7,458 nt of DNA from contig JBPCXA010000081.1 of assembly GCA_051008975.1 (NCBI GenBank), positions 1 through 7,458 of the forward strand. The letters are read 5' to 3'. Positions 1 to 4,861 of this stretch are shown here, one piece after another; the first letter of the stretch is position 1; each line of letters starts with the position of its first letter. The notes below the pieces were generated by a model. The model worked only from the letters and a program-made list of their open reading frames with translations. It was not told where the DNA came from and did not search any database. A program made the position numbers and the translations under genes. Origin of the DNA: Persebacter sp051008975. GTDB taxonomy: Bacteria > Pseudomonadota > Gammaproteobacteria > Tethybacterales > Persebacteraceae.

Positions 1-1
1 T

Positions 2-154
2 ACGAAGCGTGCGCACCATTTGGCGAAGGAATCGCGGGGCGCCAGAGTGATATACCTCTCCTTGGTCGTTGACGAGCACCGCAGCGTCGAGGATCCCGAC
101 ATCAGCACCCGTCGTGCGCCCGGTCCGTCGAGCCGACCACAACGAAGCGCGTGA
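2..154 (+). CDS. Possible 3' end of a rightward gene (partial, unidentified)
   Basis: This frame is open from the left edge to a TGA at 152-154 and encodes about 50 residues with a basic, Ser/Pro/Arg-rich end (PGPSSRPQRSA). About 27 of the first 35 codons end in G or C, more than in the competing antisense frame. A strong terminator begins 40 bases after the stop, which is the usual arrangement for the last gene of a rightward unit converging on the leftward array. I do not recognise the product. The minus strand over the same bases also reads like protein if one frameshift is allowed, so the strand is not settled. Low confidence. Confidence 0.3.
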   Translation, partial: TKRAHHLAKESRGARVIYLSLVVDEHRSVEDPDISTRRAPGPSSRPQRSA

Positions 155-194
155 GTCTTGCGGTGGCGTCGCTGACAACGGTGTGAACAGTACC

Positions 195-233
195 AATAAA
201 GGACCCCGCTGCAAGCAGACGGGGTCCTTTATT
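195..233. terminator. Strong intrinsic terminator, probably bidirectional
   Basis: A perfect 14-bp inverted repeat pairs 195-208 (AATAAAGGACCCCG) with 220-233 (CGGGGTCCTTTATT). The enclosed loop can add a small CTG/CAG stem. The plus strand continues as TTTATTTT, a good U-tract, and the minus strand ends in TTTATT. It lies after the candidate rightward gene ending at 154 and after the last gene of the leftward array (stop at 333), so it probably terminates both converging transcripts. Confidence 0.88.
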
Positions 234-332
234 TTCGACCGGAAATCCATAAATCACTCTGGCTATTGAATCCATTACATAAAAATCTCTTACTTGTGCG
301 CTGTCAGGGACGGTGGTTATGAGCTCTGTGGG

Positions 333-971
333 TCAGATGTTGTCGCGACGTTTAACACGGTCGTAGATAACACGTCCGTACCCACGCCAGAAATTTTGCA
401 ACAAAGGTGCCTCCATGCTTGCATCGTTCAGATAGAGCGTCGGTTCTCCGAAGGATTGGTAGCATCCTTGCGCATCCCTGTGGATTTCTTGCGTCACTAC
501 AGTCGGGGAGCGCGCTATGGAAAGCCCTTGAGTCACCCATACCTCTTTTCTCTTAGGATCGTCGCTCGGAAGCATTCGCTCCTGATCAACGTGCTGATAG
601 GATATCCATGCCTCGATGCCTATAGCGATAGCAACAACGTGTTTCCCATCGTGAGCGGACATGGCGCCAATATTCTCTAGTAAATCTTGACGCGATTCTC
701 TATCGTTGAACTCGTCGACTGCCAACACAAGAATCTCGGTATAATACGATGGTGGCGCACTGCCCTTCTCAAGCATGAGCAATACAACTGATGGCGCATG
801 ATGTTCTGAACCTATTTTGGGCATCAGAAGACTAATAAGCTCTAGAAAGCGTGTCTCCCACTCATCTTGAGGAAGGTAGGCATCAATTGCTTTCTGAAGT
901 TCTTCGATATCGCGTTGCATTCGAATACTCTCGACAATTTCCAGTTCATGAGTTGAGATTGCAGATGTCAT
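333..971 (-). CDS. Uncharacterised 212-aa phage-type protein
   Basis: This is the last and longest gene of the leftward array. The chosen ATG (971) overlaps the TGA of the upstream gene as TGATG and has GAGGAG about 5 bases before it, so translation is probably coupled; a GTG three bases earlier is less likely. The N-terminal half is acidic and helical. The C-terminal half has the pattern HVVAIAIGIEAWISY, then PSDDPKRKEV, then a strand pair ending in IHRDAQG. That 'EAW ... DP.R.EV ... RD..G' arrangement recurs in uncharacterised phage and bacterial proteins (from memory, not searched). There is no signal peptide or membrane segment. Its TGA stop is followed 14 bases later by a CATAACC copy of the junction repeat. 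The gene call is secure, the function unknown. Confidence 0.85.
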   Translation of the reverse strand: MTSAISTHELEIVESIRMQRDIEELQKAIDAYLPQDEWETRFLELISLLMPKIGSEHHAPSVVLLMLEKGSAPPSYYTEILVLAVDEFNDRESRQDLLENIGAMSAHDGKHVVAIAIGIEAWISYQHVDQERMLPSDDPKRKEVWVTQGLSIARSPTVVTQEIHRDAQGCYQSFGEPTLYLNDASMEAPLLQNFWRGYGRVIYDRVKRRDNI

Positions 972-1204
972 CACCGCTCCTCAATGTCGCGGTTGTTCGA
1001 GTACATCAAAATGTTCCAGTATTTGGCTGCATCAATACAGTTCCAGCACATGGGCGGTGACGCAGGGTGCGCGCTAGCGGCGCCCATGTCTGTACCTGTT
1101 ACACCACACTCGACGCAAATGAGTTGACCGTCACTGGTGGTGTATTCATCCGCGAGTCGGTCAATGGCCGACTCAAGCAGTTCTGTGGGGTCCGGTATGT
1201 GCAT
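971..1204 (-). CDS. Small protein with two CxxC pairs (putative zinc ribbon)
   Basis: This 77-aa protein has Cys30-x2-Cys33 and Cys53-x2-Cys56 separated by 19 residues, the geometry of a small zinc ribbon. No other domain is visible. The ATG at 1204 follows the TAA of the previous gene by only ten bases (AGGCCCGACT). Here the AAAGG formed by the stop codon and the junction repeat is itself the likely ribosome binding site. The gene ends in a TGATG overlap with the next gene, so the two are probably co-translated. Zinc binding is inferred from cysteine spacing only. It could be a host-interaction or nucleic-acid-binding protein, but nothing in the sequence decides this. Confidence 0.8.
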   Translation of the reverse strand: MHIPDPTELLESAIDRLADEYTTSDGQLICVECGVTGTDMGAASAHPASPPMCWNCIDAAKYWNILMYSNNRDIEER

Positions 1205-1214
1205 AGTCGGGCCT

Positions 1215-1514
1215 TTATGAACTCTGCCCGAAACAATGGACTATCGCCGGAATTCCATTACCATCCCATGGGATATCAGTATCGAGTTCGACAATGGTCG
1301 CCCCCGCTTTTTCCGCTAGCCCTCGCGCGTCCTCAAGAGCCTCCTTACGAGTCGGAAATCCTTCGGTATGATGACCCTTAGATTTGTGGCGGACAGGCTT
1401 GTCTGGACTGTAGGGACCAGATAGCGGCGACTCAACAAACAAGATAGGGTGCCATGTGCTCGTTGCCTCGTTTTTCAACATGGCAACTGCTGGGTTGAAA
1501 AGCATGTAATCCAT
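1215..1514 (-). CDS. Uncharacterised 99-aa protein with RHKSKGHHTEGF motif
   Basis: The start at 1514 has AGGAGA about 8 bases upstream. The protein carries a central block WHPILFVES followed by RHKSKGHHTEGFPTRKEAL (residues about 21-60), then a helix and a short strand (ATIVELD). The 'R.KS.GHHT.GF..R.EA' signature is one I associate with small phage proteins of unknown role that seem to handle a substrate through the conserved basic/His block; this is recollection only. It lies between the DADERGQG protein at 1547 and the zinc-ribbon gene at 971. It ends in TAA embedded in a full CATAAAGGCCCG junction repeat. Confidence 0.8.
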   Translation of the reverse strand: MDYMLFNPAVAMLKNEATSTWHPILFVESPLSGPYSPDKPVRHKSKGHHTEGFPTRKEALEDARGLAEKAGATIVELDTDIPWDGNGIPAIVHCFGQSS

Positions 1515-1546
1515 ATGTCGTCTCTCCTGTACTTGCAGCTGGGCCT

Positions 1547-1750
1547 TTATGGATTGTCTCGCCCGAGGGCGTTGTGAGCGGCATCCATCGCTTCTTTGAA
1601 GGGCTGCCCCTGGCCGCGCTCGTCGGCGTCTAGGATGGCCCCAAGGATGCGTTCGAGGTATTCAATACGATTTGCGGCATTCTCAATCAACCCGCCAGGG
1701 GTTGGGCGAAGAGATCGCAAGCATTCAACTACGCGTTGCTCTTTATTCAT
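1547..1750 (-). CDS. 67-aa protein with DADERGQGQPF module
   Basis: I chose the ATG at 1750 because a purine-rich AGAGAAGAAG lies just upstream; an in-frame ATG at 1765 has no ribosome binding site. The N-terminus is short and helical. The C-terminal 40 residues contain ILDADERGQGQPF, then EAMDAAHNALGRD. The same module, differing at about 8 of 40 residues, ends the larger protein at 2237-2575, so one copy probably arose by duplication or exchange of the 3' part of the gene. Similar 'DERGQG..F.EAM..A...L' peptides occur in phages of Proteobacteria (from memory). Function unknown. The stop is TAA inside a CATAAAGGCCC repeat. Confidence 0.8.
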   Translation of the reverse strand: MNKEQRVVECLRSLRPTPGGLIENAANRIEYLERILGAILDADERGQGQPFKEAMDAAHNALGRDNP

Positions 1751-1773
1751 GTCTTCTTCTCTCATCCCGGGGG

Positions 1774-1962
1774 TTATGCTGAAGTGGTCGCCGCATTCGC
1801 GCACTCCGCGTGAAATGGATACCAGCCCATAGACTCTTGTTCAGGAAGAGGCTGGTCATCGACATCATGGTACAGCCGCGTATCAGACGAGAGCTCCAAC
1901 CAGACTGCATCTTCACGCGGGAGTGTTCCATCGCAGCCTTCGCATGTTACGTTTGATTCCAT
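1774..1962 (-). CDS. 62-aa putative zinc-finger protein (CxxC...HxxC)
   Basis: The reading frame continues further upstream, but the ATG at 1962 is preferred because ACAGGAAAACG gives a well-placed ribosome binding site, and because the longer form would overlap the gene at 1989 and read through the junction repeat. Cys7-x2-Cys10 and His51-x2-Cys54 form a plausible treble-clef or zinc-knuckle pair, separated by an acidic loop rich in Asp/Glu. The leader resembles that of the gene at 4832: CATAA, a C-block, CCGATTGCGG, then GACAGGA. The stop TAA is followed by CCCCCGGG, a divergent junction repeat. Role unknown. Confidence 0.75.
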   Translation of the reverse strand: MESNVTCEGCDGTLPREDAVWLELSSDTRLYHDVDDQPLPEQESMGWYPFHAECANAATTSA

Positions 1963-1973
1963 CGTTTTCCTGT

Positions 1974-1985
1974 CCCGCAATCGGG
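1974..1985 (-). repeat. Junction hairpin CCCGATTGCGGG
   Basis: A 4-bp stem with ATTG loop between the CATAAAGGC repeat and the ribosome binding site of the gene at 1962. The core CCGATTGCGG recurs exactly at 2588-2597 and 4848-4857, and a compensated form (CCCGACTGTGGG) occurs near 4161-4172. Confidence 0.7.
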
Positions 1986-1988
1986 CCT

Positions 1989-2213
1989 TTATGAGCGATT
2001 CGCCGCTCGCCATTTTTCCATCGCCGCAGCGCATGCTAATGCTTCGGCGTACATCGCCTCAGAATCATCTTTGCCTGCGGCCTTTCGCGCCTCCACCCAT
2101 GAACGAATCAAATCAGGAGCGGTGATCTCTCTAGCGAGAAGAATAAACATCGGCTCATCCCCTTCCGCGTTTGCGTAACAGTCATAGTCACCTGGTTTGT
2201 TCTTCGTTCCCAT
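1989..2213 (-). CDS. Small phage protein of the DCYANA/DEPMF type
   Basis: This 74-aa protein contains KPGDYDCYANAEGDEPMF (residues 6-23) followed by ILLARE..APDLI..W and an alanine-rich helix ending MEKWRAANRS. I recognise the 'YDCYANA..DEPMF.LL.RD..AP.L...W' pattern from short uncharacterised proteins common in phages and prophages of Proteobacteria (recollection, unsearched). GAGG lies 8 bases before the ATG. The stop TAA belongs to a complete junction repeat that extends into a CCCGATTGCGGG hairpin. There are no membrane segments and no known catalytic motif. Confidence 0.85.
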   Translation of the reverse strand: MGTKNKPGDYDCYANAEGDEPMFILLAREITAPDLIRSWVEARKAAGKDDSEAMYAEALACAAAMEKWRAANRS

Positions 2214-2236
2214 TGATGTGCCTCACTACCCGGGAT

Positions 2237-2575
2237 TTACGGTGTATCTCGCCCAAGCGCTTTGTGAGCGGCGTCCATCGCCTCTGCGAAGGGCTGCCCC
2301 TGGCCTCGCTCGTCGGCGTCTAAAATAGCAGCGAGGATATGCTCAAGTTGAGCGATCCGCTCGGTGCCGGTACCGTACACGGCACGAATATCGGCGATAA
2401 ATCGCTCGATTTCTTCGTGTCCACGCCCATGCGCTTCCCTACCTACGATCGTTCGGTCTAGATCGTCCCTCACAAATAGAGAGCCGTACGGATCCCGTTG
2501 GGCGGCTGTAACCGCATTTTCGACAGAGGGACATTCACGGAAGGTATGGTTATCGAACATAAACCAAAATTTCAT
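2237..2575 (-). CDS. 112-aa protein: unique N-terminus plus DADERGQGQPF module
   Basis: The N-terminal part (residues 1-60) begins MKFWFMFDNHTFRECPS and is followed by a charged region (FVRDDLDRTIVGREAHGRGHEE). The last 40 residues repeat the module of the gene at 1547 (ILDADERGQGQPFAEAMDAAHKALGRD). The two DNA segments, 1561-1650 and 2251-2340, differ at about 16 of 90 bases, so this is a true duplication rather than convergence. The ribosome binding site is weak (GGCGAG about 9 bases before ATG 2575). Its stop is followed by CCCGGG, a divergent junction element. The N-terminal part is not recognised; function unknown. Confidence 0.78.
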   Translation of the reverse strand: MKFWFMFDNHTFRECPSVENAVTAAQRDPYGSLFVRDDLDRTIVGREAHGRGHEEIERFIADIRAVYGTGTERIAQLEHILAAILDADERGQGQPFAEAMDAAHKALGRDTP

Positions 2576-2601
2576 GTGCTAGACTCGCCGCAATCGGGCC
2601 T

Positions 2602-2739
2602 TTATGAGCGCTTCCAGCGCCTTCTCCATCTTGAGATGCCTTCAGTCCGTGATTTCGGCTTCTGTTAGGCGGAGGGACCGTATGAATCCACATCTTCCCA
2701 CCAGTCGGATGCCTGAGAAGATGAGCCCTGCTGGTCACA
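2602..2739 (-). pseudogene. Probable decayed small gene between 2740 and 2575
   Basis: No frame here has a good start and uninterrupted coding. The frame of the upstream gene continues past its TGA (2742-2740) as CDQQGSSSQASDWWEDVDSY, meets TAA at 2667-2665, and reaches the junction-repeat TAA at 2604-2602. A second frame gives LTEAEITD and then MEKALEAL just before the repeat, with AAGG nine bases before that ATG. The pieces read like one protein broken by indels, with the stop-associated repeat still marking its old end. A short peptide MEKALEALIKARLRRV ending TAG at 2580 is another possibility. Low confidence. Confidence 0.3.
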
Positions 2740-2898
2740 TCATTCTTGCTCGACACGAGCTTTTCCACAAGGTATGCAAAGGGCACCGTCACACCCTGCT
2801 TCGTCTGCTTCCGTTTGTGAGATCTCTGCGAGAACTTTCTCGCAGTCATCGCAAGTAATGATATAGCCTTCGCGCTCACTGTTTCGGGTGATGGCCAT
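2740..2898 (-). CDS. Internal start: 52-aa cysteine-rich (zinc-ribbon-like) protein
   Basis: The ATG at 2898 is preceded by AGAGGAG at 2911-2905, one of the best ribosome binding sites in the window, making an independent 52-residue product likely even though the frame is open upstream. It has Cys16-x2-Cys19, Cys36 and Cys41-x2-Cys44 (CDDC and CIPC), a zinc-ribbon-like arrangement. The C-terminus is charged (GKARVEQE). Function unknown; it belongs with the other small Cys-pair proteins of this array. If only the long product is made, this is simply its third domain. Confidence 0.65.
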   Translation of the reverse strand: MAITRNSEREGYIITCDDCEKVLAEISQTEADEAGCDGALCIPCGKARVEQE

Positions 2899-3207
2899 GT
2901 TTCTCTCCTCTGCCCGCCGTCGTGGTGGAGTTATGGAGACCACTGGCACGAGTGTCCAATGGTTCCGCTGCAGTTCTTCTTTTTTAATAAACCCATATCC
3001 ATCGTTCCAACTCAGCAAAGCCGGGTATCGACGGTCTGTTTCTATGTTTTTGTACAATCTGACGCCGTCTTTATTGAAGATGTCGTATTTCATCGCTCTG
3101 GCTCTCCATGAGAGACCAAGCCGTTCGCCAGCATCAATGGTGCTCAGACCGGCCTTGGTTCGCCATTGGCGCATGAGATCGGCAATAGGTTGTCGATTGC
3201 GCTTCAT
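2740..3207 (-). CDS. Composite 155-aa ORF: truncated HTH + 65-aa domain + Cys-rich tail
   Basis: Three modules share one open frame. Residues 1-33 (LMRQWRTKAGLSTIDAGERLGLS) match the first half of the HTH protein at 3560 but stop before its recognition helix. Residues 39-103 start MKYDIFNKDG, continue NIETDRRYPALLSWNDGYGF and end near HWTLVPVV. Residues 104-155 form a small cysteine-rich domain. Each later module has its own ATG and ribosome binding site (GGAGAG before 3093; AGAGGAG before 2898), so the parts were probably separate genes joined by loss of stop codons, and they may still be translated separately. The start at 3207 has a weak site (AAAG). The truncated HTH is unlikely to bind DNA. 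A junction repeat (CATAACTCC, TAA at 2933-2931) survives inside the ORF, out of frame. Confidence 0.6.
   Translation of the reverse strand: MKRNRQPIADLMRQWRTKAGLSTIDAGERLGLSWRARAMKYDIFNKDGVRLYKNIETDRRYPALLSWNDGYGFIKKEELQRNHWTLVPVVSITPPRRRAEERNMAITRNSEREGYIITCDDCEKVLAEISQTEADEAGCDGALCIPCGKARVEQE
2902..2911 (-). promoter_or_regulatory. Strong internal ribosome binding site (AGAGGAG)
   Basis: AGAGGAG followed by six bases and ATG (2898), inside the open frame of the 155-aa ORF. It decides that the Cys-rich module is probably translated from its own start. Confidence 0.65.
3102..3107 (-). promoter_or_regulatory. Internal ribosome binding site (GGAGAG)
   Basis: GGAGAG lies eight bases before the ATG at 3093 that begins the MKYDIF module of the composite ORF. 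It marks the former or present start of an independent gene. Confidence 0.5.
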
Positions 3208-3245
3208 GTACTTTATTTTGTCACAACGGGTCGCTAAACCGGCCT

Positions 3246-3497
3246 TTATGAGTTATTCGCGCGGGCGTCTGCGACTGCAGCTTGCTCAAGCGCCCGCACC
3301 GGCCTTGAGACAAGCAAATCAAGCCTGATGCTCCCCATGATGTTAGCTATGGAATTCGCGGCATCGCTTGCGTAACTAAGATCTGTTGTCTTACGAAGAC
3401 TTTCTGCCGCCTGGTCGAGACTTCGAGCGCAATCCCGAAAATACACTGCTGCCTTTTCGATCACTTCTGCCGTCGGCTCAACGTCAATCTTGTTCAT
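3246..3497 (-). CDS. 83-aa helical protein, VEPTA paralogue 1
   Basis: This is the first gene downstream of the promoter at 3536-3563. The ATG at 3497 has CAGGG about 9 bases upstream. The protein starts MNKIDVEPTAEVIEKAA, continues as long amphipathic helices (RSLDQAAESLRKTT) and has a conserved NIMGSIRLDLLVSRPVRALEQ segment (residues about 53-73). It is a paralogue of the gene at 4862-5116, with roughly 40% identity over 67 residues by eye. There is no membrane segment and no known motif. Its place directly after an HTH-controlled promoter suggests regulated early expression, but its function is unknown. The stop TAA begins a CATAAAGGCC repeat. Confidence 0.82.
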   Translation of the reverse strand: MNKIDVEPTAEVIEKAAVYFRDCARSLDQAAESLRKTTDLSYASDAANSIANIMGSIRLDLLVSRPVRALEQAAVADARANNS

Positions 3498-3535
3498 GTC
3501 ATTTACCCTGTATACACTTCTAACCGATGAACATC

Positions 3536-3563
3536 ATTATACGGACATCTCCGTAGATGTCAA
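3536..3563 (-). promoter_or_regulatory. Consensus sigma70-type promoter driving 3497 leftward
   Basis: On the minus strand, TTGACA (3563-3558) and TATAAT (3541-3536) both match consensus exactly with a 16-bp spacer. The -35 box overlaps the TGA stop of the HTH gene at 3560. Transcription should start near 3529, about 30 bases before the ATG at 3497. This is the only junction in the array that carries a strong promoter instead of the CATAA repeat. Confidence 0.85.
3544..3561. promoter_or_regulatory. 18-bp inverted repeat, putative operator
   Basis: GACATCT and AGATGTC are perfect 7-bp arms around a 4-bp centre, lying across the -35 box and spacer of the promoter. A bound dimer would block RNA polymerase. 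The obvious candidate binder is the HTH protein encoded immediately upstream (3560-3754). Further ACATC half-sites occur at 3531-3535 and within the operator. Confidence 0.65.
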
Positions 3564-3754
3564 GTGGTTTCTTCGGCAATCAAATGCAGTAGGCCGCGCC
3601 TTGTAAGTTCGTCGGTTTGCCGTGTCCGGCCTTGCTCAATGTCCTCTATCGTACGTGACGATAGACCGAGGCGCTTTCCCGCCTCGACGGTATTAATGCC
3701 CAGCAGCGCGCGCCAGCTGCGCATCAGACTAGCTACTGTTTTCTTCTTTGGCAT
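3560..3754 (-). CDS. Small HTH (XRE/Cro-like) DNA-binding protein
   Basis: This 64-aa protein is essentially a single helix-turn-helix domain: SLMRSWRALLGINTVEAGKR, then LGLSSRTIEDIEQGR (residues 9-43), in which TVEAGKRLG is the first helix of the motif and SSRTIEDIEQG the recognition region, typical of XRE/Cro-family regulators. A short helix (RRGLLHLIAEE) ends it. The ATG at 3754 is preferred over an upstream GTG in the same frame because the N-terminus MPKKK then aligns with the start of the HTH fragment at 3207; the ribosome binding site is weak (AGG 11 bases upstream). Its TGA lies inside the -35 box of the next promoter, whose operator it may bind. It is probably a local repressor of the genes downstream. 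Confidence 0.82.
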   Translation of the reverse strand: MPKKKTVASLMRSWRALLGINTVEAGKRLGLSSRTIEDIEQGRTRQTDELTRRGLLHLIAEETT

Positions 3755-3783
3755 GGAATACAAAACCTGGGCTTTATGGTGCC

Positions 3784-4146
3784 TCACGCACCGGCCTGAT
3801 TCGCGCCATACTGATCCGCGTACTCTGCAACTAGCGTATGCATGTTTTGGTTGCCGCCGATATTGAGGCAGAATCCTAGCTCACTTAACGAAAAGAAAAG
3901 GTCTGAACACTCCTCGCACATATAGTAAGGAGCAAGCGGAACTTCGTCTCCGTGTATGTTCTCTTCGATGTCTGTCCGCGGCCCACGTTGTCGTACAAAT
4001 TTGGCACACGTAGAGCCCATCTCAACGAGCTCGTGACACGAACAACACCGCTTCCGGCGGGACGTGTTGAGCGTTGTATAGTCTTCCGGCACCCAATACC
4101 ACCAGCCATCCTCGTAATCGATATCACAACTACAAGTGAGCGACAT
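3784..4146 (-). CDS. 120-aa cysteine-rich phage protein of the SLTCSCD type
   Basis: Nine cysteines (5, 7, 34, 35, 37, 47, 77, 80, 93) sit around a strongly patterned sequence: MSLTCSCD, DGWWYWVPEDYTTLNTSRRKR, CCSC, PRTDIEE..IHGDEVPLA, MCEEC, then FFSLSELGFC. I recall near-identical architectures among uncharacterised proteins of phages infecting Proteobacteria. The cysteine pairs suggest two zinc sites. AGGAGATAGAGAC precedes the ATG at 4146, a good ribosome binding site. The gene ends in TGA; a CATAAAGCCC junction repeat follows 7 bases later, out of frame. Function unknown, but its strong conservation in memory suggests a general phage role. Confidence 0.88.
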   Translation of the reverse strand: MSLTCSCDIDYEDGWWYWVPEDYTTLNTSRRKRCCSCHELVEMGSTCAKFVRQRGPRTDIEENIHGDEVPLAPYYMCEECSDLFFSLSELGFCLNIGGNQNMHTLVAEYADQYGANQAGA

Positions 4147-4176
4147 GTCTCTATCTCCTAGCCCACAGTCGGGGGC

Positions 4177-4440
4177 TTATGATACCTTCTGATTCGGGTG
4201 CTTTTTCGCTACTTCGACAGCAATTGCTTGCGCGAACCGTAACAGCTCTTCTGCGAAGTTCTCTAACCAAGCCGTAATTTCGTCTGCGCTGTCGGCGACA
4301 TCCCCATGACGGAGCGCGGTTTGAAGCTCGTCGAGCATCTCCTTTTTCCCGTCCTGTTTCCCGTTCCTGTAGCTCTCATTCGCTATCGCCAGCACCGTCA
4401 CAAAAACACACGCCATAAATATCATGGGTTCACCTATCAT
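4177..4440 (-). CDS. 87-aa membrane-anchored protein, leader shared with 5495
   Basis: The N-terminus MIGEPMIFMACVFVTVLAIA (residues 1-20) is a probable membrane segment or uncleaved signal anchor. It is followed by a charged linker (NGKQDGKKEM) and a helical tail (ITAWLENFAEELLRFAQAIAVEVAKK). The first 19 residues differ at only two positions from those of the gene at 5495-5968, because a 99-bp DNA unit (4385-4483) containing the junction, ribosome binding site (GAGGAG) and gene start is duplicated there. The tails are unrelated. It resembles small phage inner-membrane accessory proteins in layout only; no function can be assigned. Confidence 0.8.
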   Translation of the reverse strand: MIGEPMIFMACVFVTVLAIANESYRNGKQDGKKEMLDELQTALRHGDVADSADEITAWLENFAEELLRFAQAIAVEVAKKHPNQKVS

Positions 4441-4483
4441 TTGATTGCTCCTCGCTCATCGTCTTATTTAGGGGCCTTTGTGA
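4385..4483. repeat. 99-bp direct repeat, copy A
   Basis: Pairs with 5913-6011, with 3 mismatches in 99 bases. On the minus strand it spans the junction repeat (here CACAAAGGCCCC, one base off), a TAAATAAG segment, the GAGGAG ribosome binding site and the first 19 codons of the gene at 4440. Similarity ends abruptly on both sides. Confidence 0.95.
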
Positions 4484-4559
4484 TCTTATCTCGGAAGACC
4501 GTGAACAGGACAATCCATAGGGGCTCCCATATCGCACGCGCAAGCTGGGCTACGCTCAA
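4464..4559 (-). CDS. Possible 31-residue single-span membrane peptide
   Basis: A TTG at 4559 opens a frame reading LSVAQLARAIWEPLWIVLF, then TVFRDKITKAPK and a TAA in TAAATAAG (4466-4464). The middle (about residues 10-22) is hydrophobic enough for one short membrane span with a basic C-terminal tail. TAGGAG lies directly upstream but almost touches the TTG, which is poor spacing. The normal junction TAA is mutated here (CACAAAGG), so the frame reads through the repeat. Otherwise nothing is encoded between 4441 and 4601. Low confidence. Confidence 0.3.
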   Translation of the reverse strand: MSVAQLARAIWEPLWIVLFTVFRDKITKAPK

Positions 4560-4601
4560 ACTCCTATTGGGTTGCGTCAGCGGCTCGCCATCGGCGGGGG
4601 G

Positions 4602-4832
4602 TTATGTCTCGTCTGCAACAAGCGTTATTTCGCCGCGCGGGCCGATAGGGCTCACCCGTACGCCCGATTGCCGCCCGCGCTCGCCAAGCGAGCCTCCGCA
4701 TAAGCATGCATTGAGTCCGCAAAGCGCTTTACGGGACCGCGCGATTTGGTGTCTCGATAATGGGGTGTTGAGACTAGTCCTGATCGTGTGCTCGGTGCTA
4801 TGAAAATCATTCCTTAGTGTAAATACCGGCAT
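4602..4832 (-). CDS. 76-aa phage protein of the RNDFH...LCG...CGG type
   Basis: The ATG at 4832 is chosen for AGGAG seven bases upstream; a start 21 bases earlier lacks one. The sequence MPVFTLRNDFHSTEHTIRTS is followed by LSRHQIARSRKALCGLNACLCGG (Cys38, 43, 45) and LGERGRQSGVRVSPIG..GEITLV. I recall this 'RNDFHNT..V...LS..Q..R.R..LCG...C.CGG.LG.RG' pattern from small uncharacterised phage proteins. The three clustered cysteines could bind a metal. Its leader carries the CCGATTGCGG hairpin and GACAGGAGAAC, like the leader at 1962. It ends in CATAACCCCCC. Function unknown. Confidence 0.85.
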   Translation of the reverse strand: MPVFTLRNDFHSTEHTIRTSLNTPLSRHQIARSRKALCGLNACLCGGSLGERGRQSGVRVSPIGPRGEITLVADET

Positions 4833-4861
4833 CTTGTTCTCCTGTCTCCGCAATCGGGGAG

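Noticed and set aside
294..680. Plus-strand 128-codon frame
   Set aside because: It lies antisense to the well-supported gene at 333-971 and has no ribosome binding site or recognisable sequence.
2550..2879. Minus-strand 109-codon frame over the decayed region
   Set aside because: It overlaps the well-supported Cys-rich gene and runs into the start of the gene at 2575; composition is shadow-like (His, Ser, Pro rich) and no good start is present.
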